Positions 8,264-16,871 are shown, counted from the stretch's first letter. The stretch is 64,000 nt of DNA from Rhodoblastus sp963736175 (GCA_963736175.1 CAVTNU010000016.1:46604-110603), one strand, 5' to 3'. Program-made: numbers and translations. Notes: a model not told the origin generated them from the sequence alone.

Positions 8264-9201
8264 GAGTCTGTCCGCGAAGTTTAAGAGCTTAAACATAGCT
8301 TTCGCATCATCAAGCGGATTGACGCGAGGCGGATGAACGCCAAGGCGTTTCGCGTCAGGTTTTCGAAGTCCTTCGCCAATCTGCGGCATCTTCCGAGCCA
8401 GGCGAAGGTTCGCTCGACCACCCATCTGCGCGGGAGGACCTCGAAACCCTGCGCCTGATCGGAGCGCTTGACGATCTCGGTGACCAGGAGCGGCAAAATC
8501 TTCTTTTGCGCCGCCCGGAACTTTGGGCCTTGATAGCCGCCGTCGGCGAAGAGTTTGCGCAGGAATGGGTGCAGTCCGAACATTGTCGCCAACACCAATT
8601 TGCCGCCGTCGCGGTCCTGAATATCGGCGGGATGAACAATCGCGTGCAGCAGCAATCCTAAAGTGTCGACGAGGATATGGCGCTTCTTGCCCTTGATCTT
8701 TTTCCCCGCGTCGTAGCCATTCGGATCGATGCAGCGCCCCCTTTTTCGGCGCTTTTGACGCTCTGGCTGTCGATCACGCAAGCTGTCGGGCTGGCTTCGC
8801 GCCCCATCGCCTCGCGACACTTCACATAGAGTGCGTGGTGGATGCGATCGAGCGTGCCGTTCCACGTCCACAGATCGAAATAATCGAACAGCGTGCTGCG
8901 CGGCGGCAAATCCTTCGGCACGTATCGCCATTGGCAGCCCGTGCTCAGCACGTACATCAGGCCGTTGACGACTTCACGCACATCGACGGTGCGCTTGCGC
9001 CCGCCGCGCTTGGCCGGCGGTATCAACGACGCGATATGCTCCCATTCGGCGTCGGTCAGGTCGCTGGGATAACGCAACTTGTCGCGGTTATATTGCGCGC
9101 GGTTCTCGCTCGTCCACATCGGCAGCCCCTCCAGAATCAGGCTACCTTCCATGAATCACATCCGACTCATGCGATTCAACTTCTTTTCGGACGGACACTC
9201 A
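8264..9201 (-). mobile_element. IS5-family insertion sequence (IS427-like group)
   Basis: The element is about 0.94 kb, inserted in the immunity gene. The left end GAGTCTGTCCG (8264-8274) and the inverted right end (GAGTGTCCGTCCG read from 9200 to 9188) are related imperfect terminal repeats. The 4-base CTCA occurs at 8260-8263 and again at 9202-9205, a likely target duplication. The transposase is on the minus strand in two frames. The exact ends are uncertain by a base or two: joining the flanks after removing one CTCA leaves the immunity frame shifted. Confidence 0.8.
8281..9119 (-). CDS. IS5-family transposase, two reading frames joined by -1 frameshift
   Basis: ORF A begins at ATG 9119 (MWTSENRAQYNRDKLRYPS) behind GGAGG and runs to 8658. 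ORF B continues in the -1 frame to 8281. They meet at an A5G5 run (8737-8746), where a -1 slip gives SAEKGGRCIDPNGYDAGKK, the uninterrupted family sequence. The DDE residues are split: VIDSQSVK in A, LFADGGYQG and WVVERTFAWLGR in B. Two-frame organisation with -1 slippage is normal for the IS427 group, so the element may still be active. An upstream ATG at 9152 is in frame but less well placed. Confidence 0.88.
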
Positions 9202-9693
9202 CTCACACATCGGCTATCGTCTTTGTTTTTCGGATTATGTCGTCAAAAAAAGCACGGCGACGATATCTGGGTTTCAATAAGCACTAAATCTGGAAACTCC
9301 ATTACGCCACATTCAATGTTTTTAATAGAAGCTCCAAATTTTCTACGCGGCCACCTCAATTCTGAATGGGGAGAGACAAATATTATTATGGACAAAATCA
9401 ACAATTTTATTACGGAGTTTAATCCTGTTTTCTGTTCGTGCTCTACATTTGAAATGTATACGCCAGATATTTTCGAAACACAAAGCTATTACCTTGGTTG
9501 GCTAACCTATACGCGTGATCCGGCTTTCATCGTCGCATTGACCGGCGATCCGTTGGCGACGGCGTATCGCAATGGCTTGCTCATCAAGATTGGCGAGGAT
9601 GTGTCAACGGCCGAAAGCCCGGAAACCCGCGCCCAACTCATCCGCCTGCGCGACAAACTGACTGCGGCGGGCGTCACGGGCTGGACGATGTGA
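9202..9693 (+). pseudogene. Immunity protein (Imm52-like), 3' part
   Basis: This is the continuation of the gene begun at 7968. It encodes HGDDIWVSISTKSGN, a variable middle, then YYLGWLTYTRDPAF, NGLLIKIGEDVST and RLRDKLTAAGVTGWTM. The last segments match the C-terminal pattern expected of Imm52. Bases 9280-9500 are clearly AT-richer than the surrounding chromosome, a sign of recent transfer. It has no start of its own, so no complete immunity protein can be made. Confidence 0.6.
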
Positions 9694-9746
9694 GGCGGCG
9701 CCCAGGTCAGTGATGTTCGCGAGGCCCGGCCAGAGTTCCAACAGGT

Positions 9747-10184
9747 TCAGGCCAACGCCTCCAGCACGGCGCGATGTTTCGGCGGGATCGGCGCCGGCCG
9801 CTGACCGCTTCGCGTCACATAGACGTGGGTAAAGGCGCCGCGCGCCGCCGCGACCATTGCGCCCGCGGCGAAAACGCCGAGATCGTAACGCACCGACGAG
9901 CGTCCGATATGGGCGACCTTGACGCCGATTTCGACGCCGCCCGGGTAGGCGAGCGAGGCGAAATAGACGCAATTGGTCTCGACCACCAGACCGATGACCT
10001 CGCTCGCGGCGATATCGAGCGCGCCCGCCTCGATCAACAACTGGTTCACCGCGGTGTCGAAAAAGGAATAATAGGCGACGTTGTTGACATGGCCGTAAGC
10101 GTCATTGTCGTTCCAACGCAGGCTGATCGGCACGAAACGGCGATAATCCCCGCGCGTCGGCGGCTTTGGCCTTTGCTCTGTCAT
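9747..10184 (-). CDS. Hotdog-fold acyl-CoA thioesterase
   Basis: The 145-residue protein has the 4-hydroxybenzoyl-CoA thioesterase/YbgC-FadM pattern: LRWNDNDAYGHVNNVAYYSFFDTAV at residues ~23-47, holding the Asp of the active-site loop, then a central VETNCVYFASLAYPGGVEIGV. Members hydrolyse acyl-CoA thioesters in the cytoplasm. The start overlaps the stop of the upstream methyltransferase in ATGA (10181-10184), so they are translationally coupled. The acyl substrate is unknown. Confidence 0.88.
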   Translation of the reverse strand: MTEQRPKPPTRGDYRRFVPISLRWNDNDAYGHVNNVAYYSFFDTAVNQLLIEAGALDIAASEVIGLVVETNCVYFASLAYPGGVEIGVKVAHIGRSSVRYDLGVFAAGAMVAAARGAFTHVYVTRSGQRPAPIPPKHRAVLEALA

Positions 10185-11122
10185 TGCGACCCCTCTTCAT
10201 TGCGTCGGCGCGCCCGCGCCAGCCCCTCGGCCAGCGACATTTTCGCCGATCCCGGCGCCAAAGGCTTTTGCTGGCTCTCATGCGGCGCCCAGCCCGAAAG
10301 CCAGACGATTTCGAACGTCGCGCGCACCCGCCCGTCTTCGTCGGCGAAATTTTCAGCGTAGATTTCGGCGGCGCGAAAGGCCACAGCGCGGCGCAAGGGC
10401 CGGCGCGCGCCGGCGATCAGCGTGTTGGTCGCGCCCATGGCGCGCAGATCGCGCATCAAATGCAACGCCGAGGGATAGCGAACAGTCAGCGTTTCGCTGT
10501 CGGTCACCGGCAAAGCGTAGCCGGCGCGCTGGAGCAGCGCCCCCAGATCGCGCAAATCGACGAAAGGCGCGACGCGCGGGCTGGCGCCGCCCTCGATCTC
10601 ATCCTGCGCCAGCGCCAGCGCCTGACGCAATTCGTACAAGGATCGCCCGCCCACCATCGCGGCGAGAAACAGTCCGTCGGGCGCCAACGCGCGGCGGATT
10701 TGCGCCAGGACGCCGGGCAGGTCGTTGACGACATGCAGCCCCAGCGCCGAGACGACGAGGTCGAAGGCGTGGGGCGCGAAAGGCAGGCGTTCCTCGTCGG
10801 CGACGAGGCGCGCGCCCTGCTCCCCGGCGACGGCGAGAACAGGAGCCGCGCGCAGGACGAACCGGCCGTCGCGCGCCAGCGCCCGCGCCAGCGCCGGATG
10901 GGGCGAGCCGAGATCGAGCGCGCGCGGAAAATCGCGGCTGATGGCGGAAAGGCGGAACAGGCAATCCTCGAGGGTCCGCGCGAACAGAAAGTCGGCCGGC
11001 TCCTGGCGCCCCGCGGCGCGAATCAGGCGCCGGCGATAAAGCGCGCGGTCGAAGATCTGCGGCGGATTTTGCGGCGGATTTTGCACTTGGACTTTATGCC
11101 GGCAAGCCGGCCCGCAACGCAA
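10181..11122 (-). CDS. SAM-dependent methyltransferase-fold protein, NDUFAF5/BioC-like
   Basis: The ~313-residue protein carries IFDRALYRRRLIRAA at residues ~23-37, a segment typical of the bacterial NDUFAF5-like group. It is followed by a Rossmann methyltransferase core (ALDLGSPHPALA ~70, LPFAPHAFDLVVSALGLHVVNDLPG ~112-136, ALAPDGLFLAAMVGG ~145). The SAM loop is weak: DLGSPHP lacks the usual G-x-G. Some relatives hydroxylate an arginine in complex I assembly instead of methylating. The start is uncertain; the first residues before IFDRAL look non-conserved, and a GTG ten codons in is an alternative. Confidence 0.75.
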   Translation of the reverse strand: MRCGPACRHKVQVQNPPQNPPQIFDRALYRRRLIRAAGRQEPADFLFARTLEDCLFRLSAISRDFPRALDLGSPHPALARALARDGRFVLRAAPVLAVAGEQGARLVADEERLPFAPHAFDLVVSALGLHVVNDLPGVLAQIRRALAPDGLFLAAMVGGRSLYELRQALALAQDEIEGGASPRVAPFVDLRDLGALLQRAGYALPVTDSETLTVRYPSALHLMRDLRAMGATNTLIAGARRPLRRAVAFRAAEIYAENFADEDGRVRATFEIVWLSGWAPHESQQKPLAPGSAKMSLAEGLARARRRNEEGSQ

Positions 11123-11158
11123 GAGCGACGCCTGCGGCGCCGCGCGCGGTCCGCCTCG

Positions 11159-12463
11159 TCACGACACCCCGACGCCGTAATAGGCGAAGCCGTGTTTGCG
11201 CATGATGTCGGGGCGATAGACGTTGCGCAGATCGACGATAATCGGCGCGGCGAGGTTCGCCTTGATGCGGTCGAGGTCCAGCGCGCGAAACGCGTCCCAT
11301 TCGGTGACGATGACCAGCGCGTGCGCGCCCTGCGCGCAGGAATAGGCGTCATCGCAAAACACGACGTTCGGCATGACCGGTTTGGCCTGGCTCATGCTCT
11401 CAGGGTCATAGGCGCGCAAATTGGCCCCCGCGTCCTCCAGCGCCGTCGCCAGCGCGATGGAGGGCGCGTCGCGCATATCGTCGGTATTCGGCTTGAACGC
11501 CAAGCCGAGCAAAGCGATGGTCTTGCCGCGCGCCGATCCGCCGCAGGCGGCGATGACCCGTTTCGCCATGCCGCGCTTGCGCTGCTCATTGACGGCGACG
11601 ACGGTTTCGACGATCCGCACCGAACAATCGAAATCATGCGCCGTCTTGATCAGCGCCGCAGCGTCCTTGGGGAAACACGAACCGCCAAAGCCGGGACCGG
11701 GATGCAGGAATTTCGGACCGATGCGATTGTCCATACCGATGCCGCGCGCGACGTCCTGCACGTTGGCGCCGGTCTTTTCGCACAGATCCGCCATCTCGTT
11801 GATGAAGGTGATCTTGGTCGCCAAAAAGGCGTTGGCCGCGTATTTGATGAGTTCGGCGCTGCGGCGTTCGACGAAGAACAAAGGCGGCTGATTGAGGTTC
11901 AACGGCCGGTAGACTTCGGTCATCACCTCGCGCGCGCGCGGTTCGACCGTGCCGATGACGATGCGGTCCGGCCGTTTGAAATCGCCCAGCGCCGCGCCTT
12001 CACGCAGAAATTCGGGATTGGAGACGACGGCGAAATCGGCTTCGGGACGCGCCTGCTTGATGATGCGCTCGACTTCGTCGCCCGTGCCCACCGGCGCCGT
12101 CGATTTGGTGACGACCACGGTGAAGCCGTTCAAGGCGCCGGCGATCTCCTTCGCCGCCGCGTAGATATAGGAAAGGTCGGCGTGCCCGTCGCCGCGACGC
12201 GACGGCGTGCCCACCGCGATAAACACGGCGTCGGCGTCGCCGACGGCCGTGGCGAGATCGGTCGAGAAAAACAAGCGATTCTGACGAACGTTGGCCGCGA
12301 CCAATTGATCGAGCCCCGGCTCGAAAATCGGCATTTCGCCGCGCAGCAACGATTCGATTCGCGATTCGTCCTTGTCCAGACACGTGACGATATGGCCGAA
12401 GTCCGCGAAACAAGCGCCCGAAACCAGGCCGACATAACCAGATCCAACAACGGCGATGCGCAT
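11159..12463 (-). CDS. ugd: UDP-glucose 6-dehydrogenase
   Basis: The 434-residue enzyme oxidises UDP-glucose to UDP-glucuronate with two NAD+. The Rossmann motif VVGSGYVGLVSGACFADFG is at residues 5-23, TKSTAPVGTG near 119, and the catalytic cysteine is Cys263 in FGGSCFPKDAAAL. A C-terminal UDP-binding domain follows (GLAFKPNTDDMRDAPS). It is divergent from the UDP-glucuronate decarboxylase at 12690. Together they convert UDP-glucose to UDP-xylose for envelope polysaccharide. Confidence 0.97.
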   Translation of the reverse strand: MRIAVVGSGYVGLVSGACFADFGHIVTCLDKDESRIESLLRGEMPIFEPGLDQLVAANVRQNRLFFSTDLATAVGDADAVFIAVGTPSRRGDGHADLSYIYAAAKEIAGALNGFTVVVTKSTAPVGTGDEVERIIKQARPEADFAVVSNPEFLREGAALGDFKRPDRIVIGTVEPRAREVMTEVYRPLNLNQPPLFFVERRSAELIKYAANAFLATKITFINEMADLCEKTGANVQDVARGIGMDNRIGPKFLHPGPGFGGSCFPKDAAALIKTAHDFDCSVRIVETVVAVNEQRKRGMAKRVIAACGGSARGKTIALLGLAFKPNTDDMRDAPSIALATALEDAGANLRAYDPESMSQAKPVMPNVVFCDDAYSCAQGAHALVIVTEWDAFRALDLDRIKANLAAPIIVDLRNVYRPDIMRKHGFAYYGVGVS

Positions 12464-12582
12464 GAAATTCCCACAAAAAGTTTCAGCATCAACTCTTTAG
12501 CGCCAGGCATGCGCGCCGGAGCGGTAGCGGAGAATTATGACGTGCTCATATCGCTTTGGAAAAAAAAAGACAATTCGCCCGG

Positions 12583-12625
12583 TTTGCCCCGAATTCCTTG
12601 ATTTGGGGGGCGGACGCGGGGCAAA
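12583..12625. other. Nine-base-pair inverted repeat beside an A9 run in the ugd/uxs divergent region
   Basis: TTTGCCCCG (12583-12591) is repeated inverted as CGGGGCAAA (12617-12625) with a 25-base loop. A run of nine A lies just before it (12560-12568), so toward ugd it looks like a hairpin followed at a distance by T9. It could be a leader hairpin or an operator for the divergent pair. No promoter could be placed with confidence. Confidence 0.35.
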
Positions 12626-12689
12626 ATCACTTGCCTCAGGTCCAAGACGCGCTAGACCGGCGGCTTGCTTTGAGACGAGGCGCAACATC

Positions 12690-13670
12690 ATGCATAAACG
12701 AATTCTCGTCACCGGCGGCGCGGGATTTCTCGGTTCGCATTTATGCGAGCGCCTGCTCGAAGGCGGCCACGACGTCCTGTGCGTCGACAATTTCTTCACC
12801 GGCTCGCGGCGCAACATCGCTCATCTTCTTGACCACAAGGCCTTTGAGCTGCTGCGGCACGACGTGACCTTTCCGCTCTATGTCGAAGTCGACGAAATCT
12901 ACAATCTCGCCTGTCCCGCCTCGCCGATTCACTACCAGTTCGATCCGGTCCAGACCACCAAGACCAGCGTCATCGGCGCCATCAACATGCTCGGCCTCGC
13001 CAAGCGGCTGAAGATCAAAATGCTGCAGGCCTCGACTTCGGAAGTCTACGGCGATCCGACGATGCACCCGCAAAAGGAAGATTATTGGGGCAACGTCAAT
13101 CCGATCGGCTTTCGCGCCTGCTACGACGAGGGCAAGCGTTGCGCCGAAACGCTGGTGTTCGATTATGTCCGCCAGCACAAGCTCGCCGCCAAGGTGGTGC
13201 GCATTTTCAACACCTACGGCCCGCGCATGCATCCCAATGACGGGCGAGTCGTCTCCAATTTCATCGTTCAGGCCCTGCGCGGCCAGGACATCACCCTTTA
13301 CGGCGACGGCGCCCAGACGCGCTCGTTCTGCTATGTCGACGATCTGATCGACGCGATGGTCGCCATGATGGCGACGAGCGCCGAGGTGACCGGCCCGATC
13401 AACACCGGCAATCCGACGGAGTTCGCCATCCGCGAGCTCGCCGAGGTGATCATCGAAATGACCGGCTCCAAATCGAAACTGGCCTTTGCGCCGTTGCCCT
13501 CGGACGATCCCAGGCAGCGCCAGCCCGACATCGCCAAGGCCCGCGACATCCTGGGTTGGGAGCCGAAAATCGCCTTGCGGCAGGGCCTGGTCAAAACCAT
13601 CGCCTATTTCGACGCTCTGCTGAGCGCCGCTAACGATTCGCACGCCATCGGCGCCATGCGCTCGTCATAA
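12690..13670 (+). CDS. UDP-glucuronate decarboxylase (UDP-xylose synthase)
   Basis: The 326-residue extended-SDR enzyme converts UDP-glucuronate to UDP-xylose. The NAD-binding loop GGAGFLGSHLCERLL is at residues 9-23. YNLACPASPIHYQ (71-83) is diagnostic of UXS rather than epimerases. Ser117, Tyr145 and Lys149 (ASTSEVYG; ACYDEGK) form the catalytic set. ATG 12690 gives the family start MHKRILVTGGAG; earlier in-frame sequence is intergenic. It forms a two-step pathway with divergent ugd. Confidence 0.95.
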   Translation: MHKRILVTGGAGFLGSHLCERLLEGGHDVLCVDNFFTGSRRNIAHLLDHKAFELLRHDVTFPLYVEVDEIYNLACPASPIHYQFDPVQTTKTSVIGAINMLGLAKRLKIKMLQASTSEVYGDPTMHPQKEDYWGNVNPIGFRACYDEGKRCAETLVFDYVRQHKLAAKVVRIFNTYGPRMHPNDGRVVSNFIVQALRGQDITLYGDGAQTRSFCYVDDLIDAMVAMMATSAEVTGPINTGNPTEFAIRELAEVIIEMTGSKSKLAFAPLPSDDPRQRQPDIAKARDILGWEPKIALRQGLVKTIAYFDALLSAANDSHAIGAMRSS

Positions 13671-13813
13671 CAAGCGCGCGCGAAGCGCGCCCTTCGCGTG
13701 GCGCGATTTGGAACCCTACGCCGCCGTTGGTCAGCGCCGTTCTGGACATCCATTTCACGGGTTGTTCAATGTTTCTCGCCGAAATAGGATTCTTAACCAA
13801 GAGAGCGTTGAAA

Positions 13814-14275
13814 ATGGGATCGGATCGCGAGCCATTTTTCGGGAAGCGCGACGACCGCGCGCCAAACGCCGCGTTCGGCGCACGCGTGATCGCGGCCTAC
13901 GCCCGCGTCGCGCGATTTTTCGTATGGGCGTGCGTATTAGCGATCGTCGTTCTGTCGCTCGTTCCCGGCTCCATGCGGCCGCATACGCCGATGCCCGGCC
14001 GGATGGAGCATTTCGTCGCCTACGCCGGCGCCGGGCTGTTTCTCGCTTTGGGATATCAGAGCGCGCGGCAACGCATGTTGGGCTGGCTCTGCCTTGCCGC
14101 CGGCAGCGGGCTGTTCGAAATCCTGCAGAATTTCACGCCCGACCGCGGACCAAGCGCTTATGACGCCTTGGCCAGCGCCGGCGGCCTGACCGTCGGTCTC
14201 CTCGTCGGCGCGCTCGCCGCCGCTTTGGCCTTTCATTGGCTTTGTCATTGCGGCGTCAAAAACGCCGTCGAATAA
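13814..14275 (+). CDS. VanZ-like family membrane protein
   Basis: The ~153-residue protein has four predicted membrane segments (VWACVLAIVVLSLVPG, VAYAGAGLFLALGYQS, LGWLCLAAGSGLFEILQ, LTVGLLVGALAAALAFHWL). It has the VanZ pattern: a Pro in the first helix end, MEHFVAYAGAG, then FEILQNFTPDRGPSAYDALA with conserved acidic and Asn residues. VanZ proteins are small integral membrane proteins of unclear activity. The start is ambiguous: an in-frame ATG at 13769 would add 15 residues. Confidence 0.75.
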   Translation: MGSDREPFFGKRDDRAPNAAFGARVIAAYARVARFFVWACVLAIVVLSLVPGSMRPHTPMPGRMEHFVAYAGAGLFLALGYQSARQRMLGWLCLAAGSGLFEILQNFTPDRGPSAYDALASAGGLTVGLLVGALAAALAFHWLCHCGVKNAVE

Positions 14276-14315
14276 TCGATCGAGCGCTCCTCCCGCCGCC
14301 AGAAAGCGCCTTTTC

Positions 14316-15323
14316 ATGCGTCGACGCATCCTGCGCAACCTCGCCCTCGCGTTTTTCACGGCGATCGGCGTCGCCGATCCGGCTACGCGAGCCGGCGCGA
14401 TCGATCGTCCCGACGCGCGGGCGTTCGATCACATCTATGTCATCGTGCTGGAAAACCACAGTTTCAACGACGCGCTCTACAGCGGCTCCTCGCCCTTCCT
14501 GTTGAACCTGTCGCGCACGCAACGGCTGGCCACGAATTATTTCGGCGTCGCCCACCCCAGCCTGCCGAACTATCTGGCGATGATCGCCGGCGACGAGTTC
14601 GGCATCCGCGACGACGCGCCGAGCTGTTTCGCCTCTGATTTGCCGTCTGGACACGCTTGCCATCGCTTGCCCGGCGACACGTTGGTCGATCAATTGGAGG
14701 CGGCCGGACTCAGCTTCGCGCTCTATGCGGAAACGCTGCCGAGCGCCGGCGCGCTGGCGCATATATTTCCCCCCGATGCGTCGAATGCGCTTTATGCGCA
14801 AAAGCACAATCCATTTCCCTATTTCGAGAAGATCGCCGAGAATCCAGCCCGCCTCGCCCGGTTAAAGCCACTCGAAGCGCTGGCCGACGATCTTGGCGGC
14901 GCGGGGCCGAATTTCGCCCTGATCGTGCCCAACCAATGTCATGACGGGCACGGCTTGCCCCTCTGCCGCGACCGCGATCAGTTGCGACAGGATTACGACG
15001 CGTTTGTCGAGCATACGGTCGGCTTGATCCGCGCCTCGCCGAACTGGACGCAGAGATCGGCGATCGTCGTCACCTTCGACGAGGGCGCCGCCGACGCCGG
15101 CGCAAGACGCGTGCGCCCGGACGTCGAGTCCCACGCCGGCTATAATGAAAACCACGTGGCCACCGTCGTCGTGACGAAATGCGGCGGGCCCGCGCAAAAC
15201 GACGTCCGATTGAACCACTACAGCCTTCTGGCGACGATCGAGGACGGCTTCAACTTGTCGCGGCTGCGCAAGGCCGCCGAAGCGACGACGATGACGGACA
15301 TGTTCGTCGCCTCGTGCCCGTAA
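14316..15323 (+). CDS. Secreted phosphoesterase (acid phosphatase / phospholipase C-like family)
   Basis: The 335-residue protein has a signal peptide (MRRRILRNLALAFFTAIGVA, cleavage near AGA). Its catalytic layout is of the PF04185 phosphoesterase type: YVIVLENHSFNDAL near residues 41-54 (metal-binding Glu/Asn), HPSLPNYLAMIAGDEFG, NQCHDGHG, and IVVTFDEGAADAG near 250. Such enzymes act in the periplasm or outside on phosphomonoesters or phospholipids; the substrate is not known. It begins 40 bases after the VanZ-like stop, probably in one transcript with it. Confidence 0.85.
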   Translation: MRRRILRNLALAFFTAIGVADPATRAGAIDRPDARAFDHIYVIVLENHSFNDALYSGSSPFLLNLSRTQRLATNYFGVAHPSLPNYLAMIAGDEFGIRDDAPSCFASDLPSGHACHRLPGDTLVDQLEAAGLSFALYAETLPSAGALAHIFPPDASNALYAQKHNPFPYFEKIAENPARLARLKPLEALADDLGGAGPNFALIVPNQCHDGHGLPLCRDRDQLRQDYDAFVEHTVGLIRASPNWTQRSAIVVTFDEGAADAGARRVRPDVESHAGYNENHVATVVVTKCGGPAQNDVRLNHYSLLATIEDGFNLSRLRKAAEATTMTDMFVASCP

Positions 15324-15675
15324 ACGACACGATCAGGGCCTGTCCGCGACGCGGCGAAGGCGGACGAAACGCGGACGCAAATCGTCGCATTGCGTCGCGC
15401 CAAGAGCAAAAATATTACTTATATTCAATTCGATAAGCGATGCCGTCGCGCCGCCCGGCCTTGATTGTCGTCAATGCGGGCGGTTCTCTTTGATTTTACG
15501 ACCTTTTCGAGGGTGCGCGAAAGGGATGCAGCGACGAAGCCAAGGCTGCTGTAGGATCGTTTGGCGCGTGGCCGCCGGGGCGCGCCGGAAATCCGACGGA
15601 CAGGCTGATCTTTCCGGCGCGGCGTCACGGTCGAGGCAGGCGAAAGACGATGCGCGGCAGGGAAGTCGGTGAAGC
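15324..15675. other. Intergenic region upstream of the MacA-like gene
   Basis: This 352-base stretch has no plausible gene. It holds an AT-rich patch (about 15406-15436) and an FNR/FixK-like box at 15461-15474, with GC-rich sequence next to macA. The long leader could carry the macAB promoter near 15500. Confidence 0.5.
15461..15474 (+). promoter_or_regulatory. Candidate FNR/FixK-type box upstream of the MacAB operon
   Basis: TTGAT-TGTC-GTCAA fits TTGAY-N4-RTCAA. It lies about 200 bases before the MacA-like start. With class II geometry the transcript would start near 15509. This is a single-site match in an intergenic region; no other support. Confidence 0.4.
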
Positions 15676-16869
15676 ATGGAACAAACGATCGTTCGAGAGA
15701 GCCAGCGAACCGGCGGCGGCGAGGCCGGCAAAACGACGGAGGCGGGCGGCGGACGAAGCGATCGACGTCGGTGGATTGTGGCGGGACTTGTCGTCCTGAC
15801 GGTCGTCGGCGCCGTCGGCTTCCATCTATTTTCGCAACGTGAACAGGGCGCCCGCTATCTGACCGCGCAGGTCACGCGTGGACCCGTCGTCCGCGCCATT
15901 TCGGCGAGCGGCACCGTCAATCCCTTTTTAACCATCATCGTCGGGGTCTATGTTTCCGGAGTCGTTCAAAATCTTTATTGCGATTACAATACGATCGTTC
16001 GCAAAGGGCAGCTCTGCGCGCAGATCGACGCGCGCCCCTACACAGCCGCCTTGAAACAGGCGGAAGGGCAGCTCGCGCGCGATCAGGCGCAACTTGACGG
16101 CGCGCGGGTCAATCTCGAACGCTATCGCGGTCTGGTCGCTCAGAACTCGATCGCGCGGCAAACGTTCGACGATCAATCGGCCGCCGTCCATCAGCTCGAA
16201 GGAACGGTAAAATTCGACCAGGGTCTGGTCGACACGGCCCGAACCAATCTGGCTTACACCGATATCGTCTCGCCAGTGGACGGCGTCGTCGTCTCGCGCA
16301 ATGTCACGATCGGCCAGACGGAAGCGGCCAGCCTGCAAACGCCGACCCTGTTCCTTATCGCCACCGACCTCGCCGATATGGAAGTGGACACCAATGTCAC
16401 CGAAAGCGACATCGGCGCGGTAGCCCAGGGCCAGAGCGCGACCTTCACGGTCGAAAGCTTTCCGGAGCGGCCGTTCCAAGGGAAAGTTCTGCAATTGCGT
16501 CAGGCGCCGCAGACCGTGCAGAACGTCGTCACCTATGACGTCGTTGTCGGTTTCGAAAACAAGGGCATGGCGCTGAAGCCGGGAATGACGGCGACGGTTC
16601 TCATCGAGACGGCCCGCCGCGACAATGTCCTGCGCATTCCCGATCGCGCGTTGCGCTATACGCCCGTGGGCGCTCGCCGCGCCAACGACGCGCAGCAGCG
16701 GCAAGTCTGGGTTTTGCGCAATGGCGCGCCGCAACAGGTTTCGCTCAAGGTCGGGCTCGACGACGAAACCAATTCCGAGTTGATCTCCGGCGCGTTGCAG
16801 GAAAACGACGAACTTGTCATCGGCGAACAGCGCGCCAATCAAGCCGCCTCGCCGCGTTTCGGTTTGTAA
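15676..16869 (+). CDS. MacA-type periplasmic adaptor (membrane fusion protein)
   Basis: The 397-residue protein has a cytoplasmic start rich in Gly/Glu and one N-terminal transmembrane anchor (WIVAGLVVLTVVGAVGFHLF, ~33-52). It then shows the HlyD/MacA layout: a lipoyl half near GTVNPFLTIIVGVYVSGVVQ, a coiled-coil hairpin (~110-195, rich in Ala/Gln/Arg), a second lipoyl half (AYTDIVSPVDGVVVSRNV), and beta-barrel and membrane-proximal domains. It links an inner membrane pump to an outer membrane channel. It stops 2 bases before the MacB-like gene. The substrate is unknown. Confidence 0.9.
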   Translation: MEQTIVRESQRTGGGEAGKTTEAGGGRSDRRRWIVAGLVVLTVVGAVGFHLFSQREQGARYLTAQVTRGPVVRAISASGTVNPFLTIIVGVYVSGVVQNLYCDYNTIVRKGQLCAQIDARPYTAALKQAEGQLARDQAQLDGARVNLERYRGLVAQNSIARQTFDDQSAAVHQLEGTVKFDQGLVDTARTNLAYTDIVSPVDGVVVSRNVTIGQTEAASLQTPTLFLIATDLADMEVDTNVTESDIGAVAQGQSATFTVESFPERPFQGKVLQLRQAPQTVQNVVTYDVVVGFENKGMALKPGMTATVLIETARRDNVLRIPDRALRYTPVGARRANDAQQRQVWVLRNGAPQQVSLKVGLDDETNSELISGALQENDELVIGEQRANQAASPRFGL

Positions 16870-16871
16870 CG

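Noticed and set aside
8835..9287. Plus-strand frame across the IS right end
   Set aside because: Antisense to the transposase and interrupted by the IS boundary; not a gene.
10166..12601. Very long plus-strand open frame (811 codons) opposite the methyltransferase and ugd
   Set aside because: It is antisense to recognised genes, Arg/Gly/Asp-rich with no family motif; a by-product of high GC codon bias.
13674..13690. GCGCGC hairpin after the UDP-xylose synthase gene as terminator
   Set aside because: No T-run follows on either strand; simple GC repeat.
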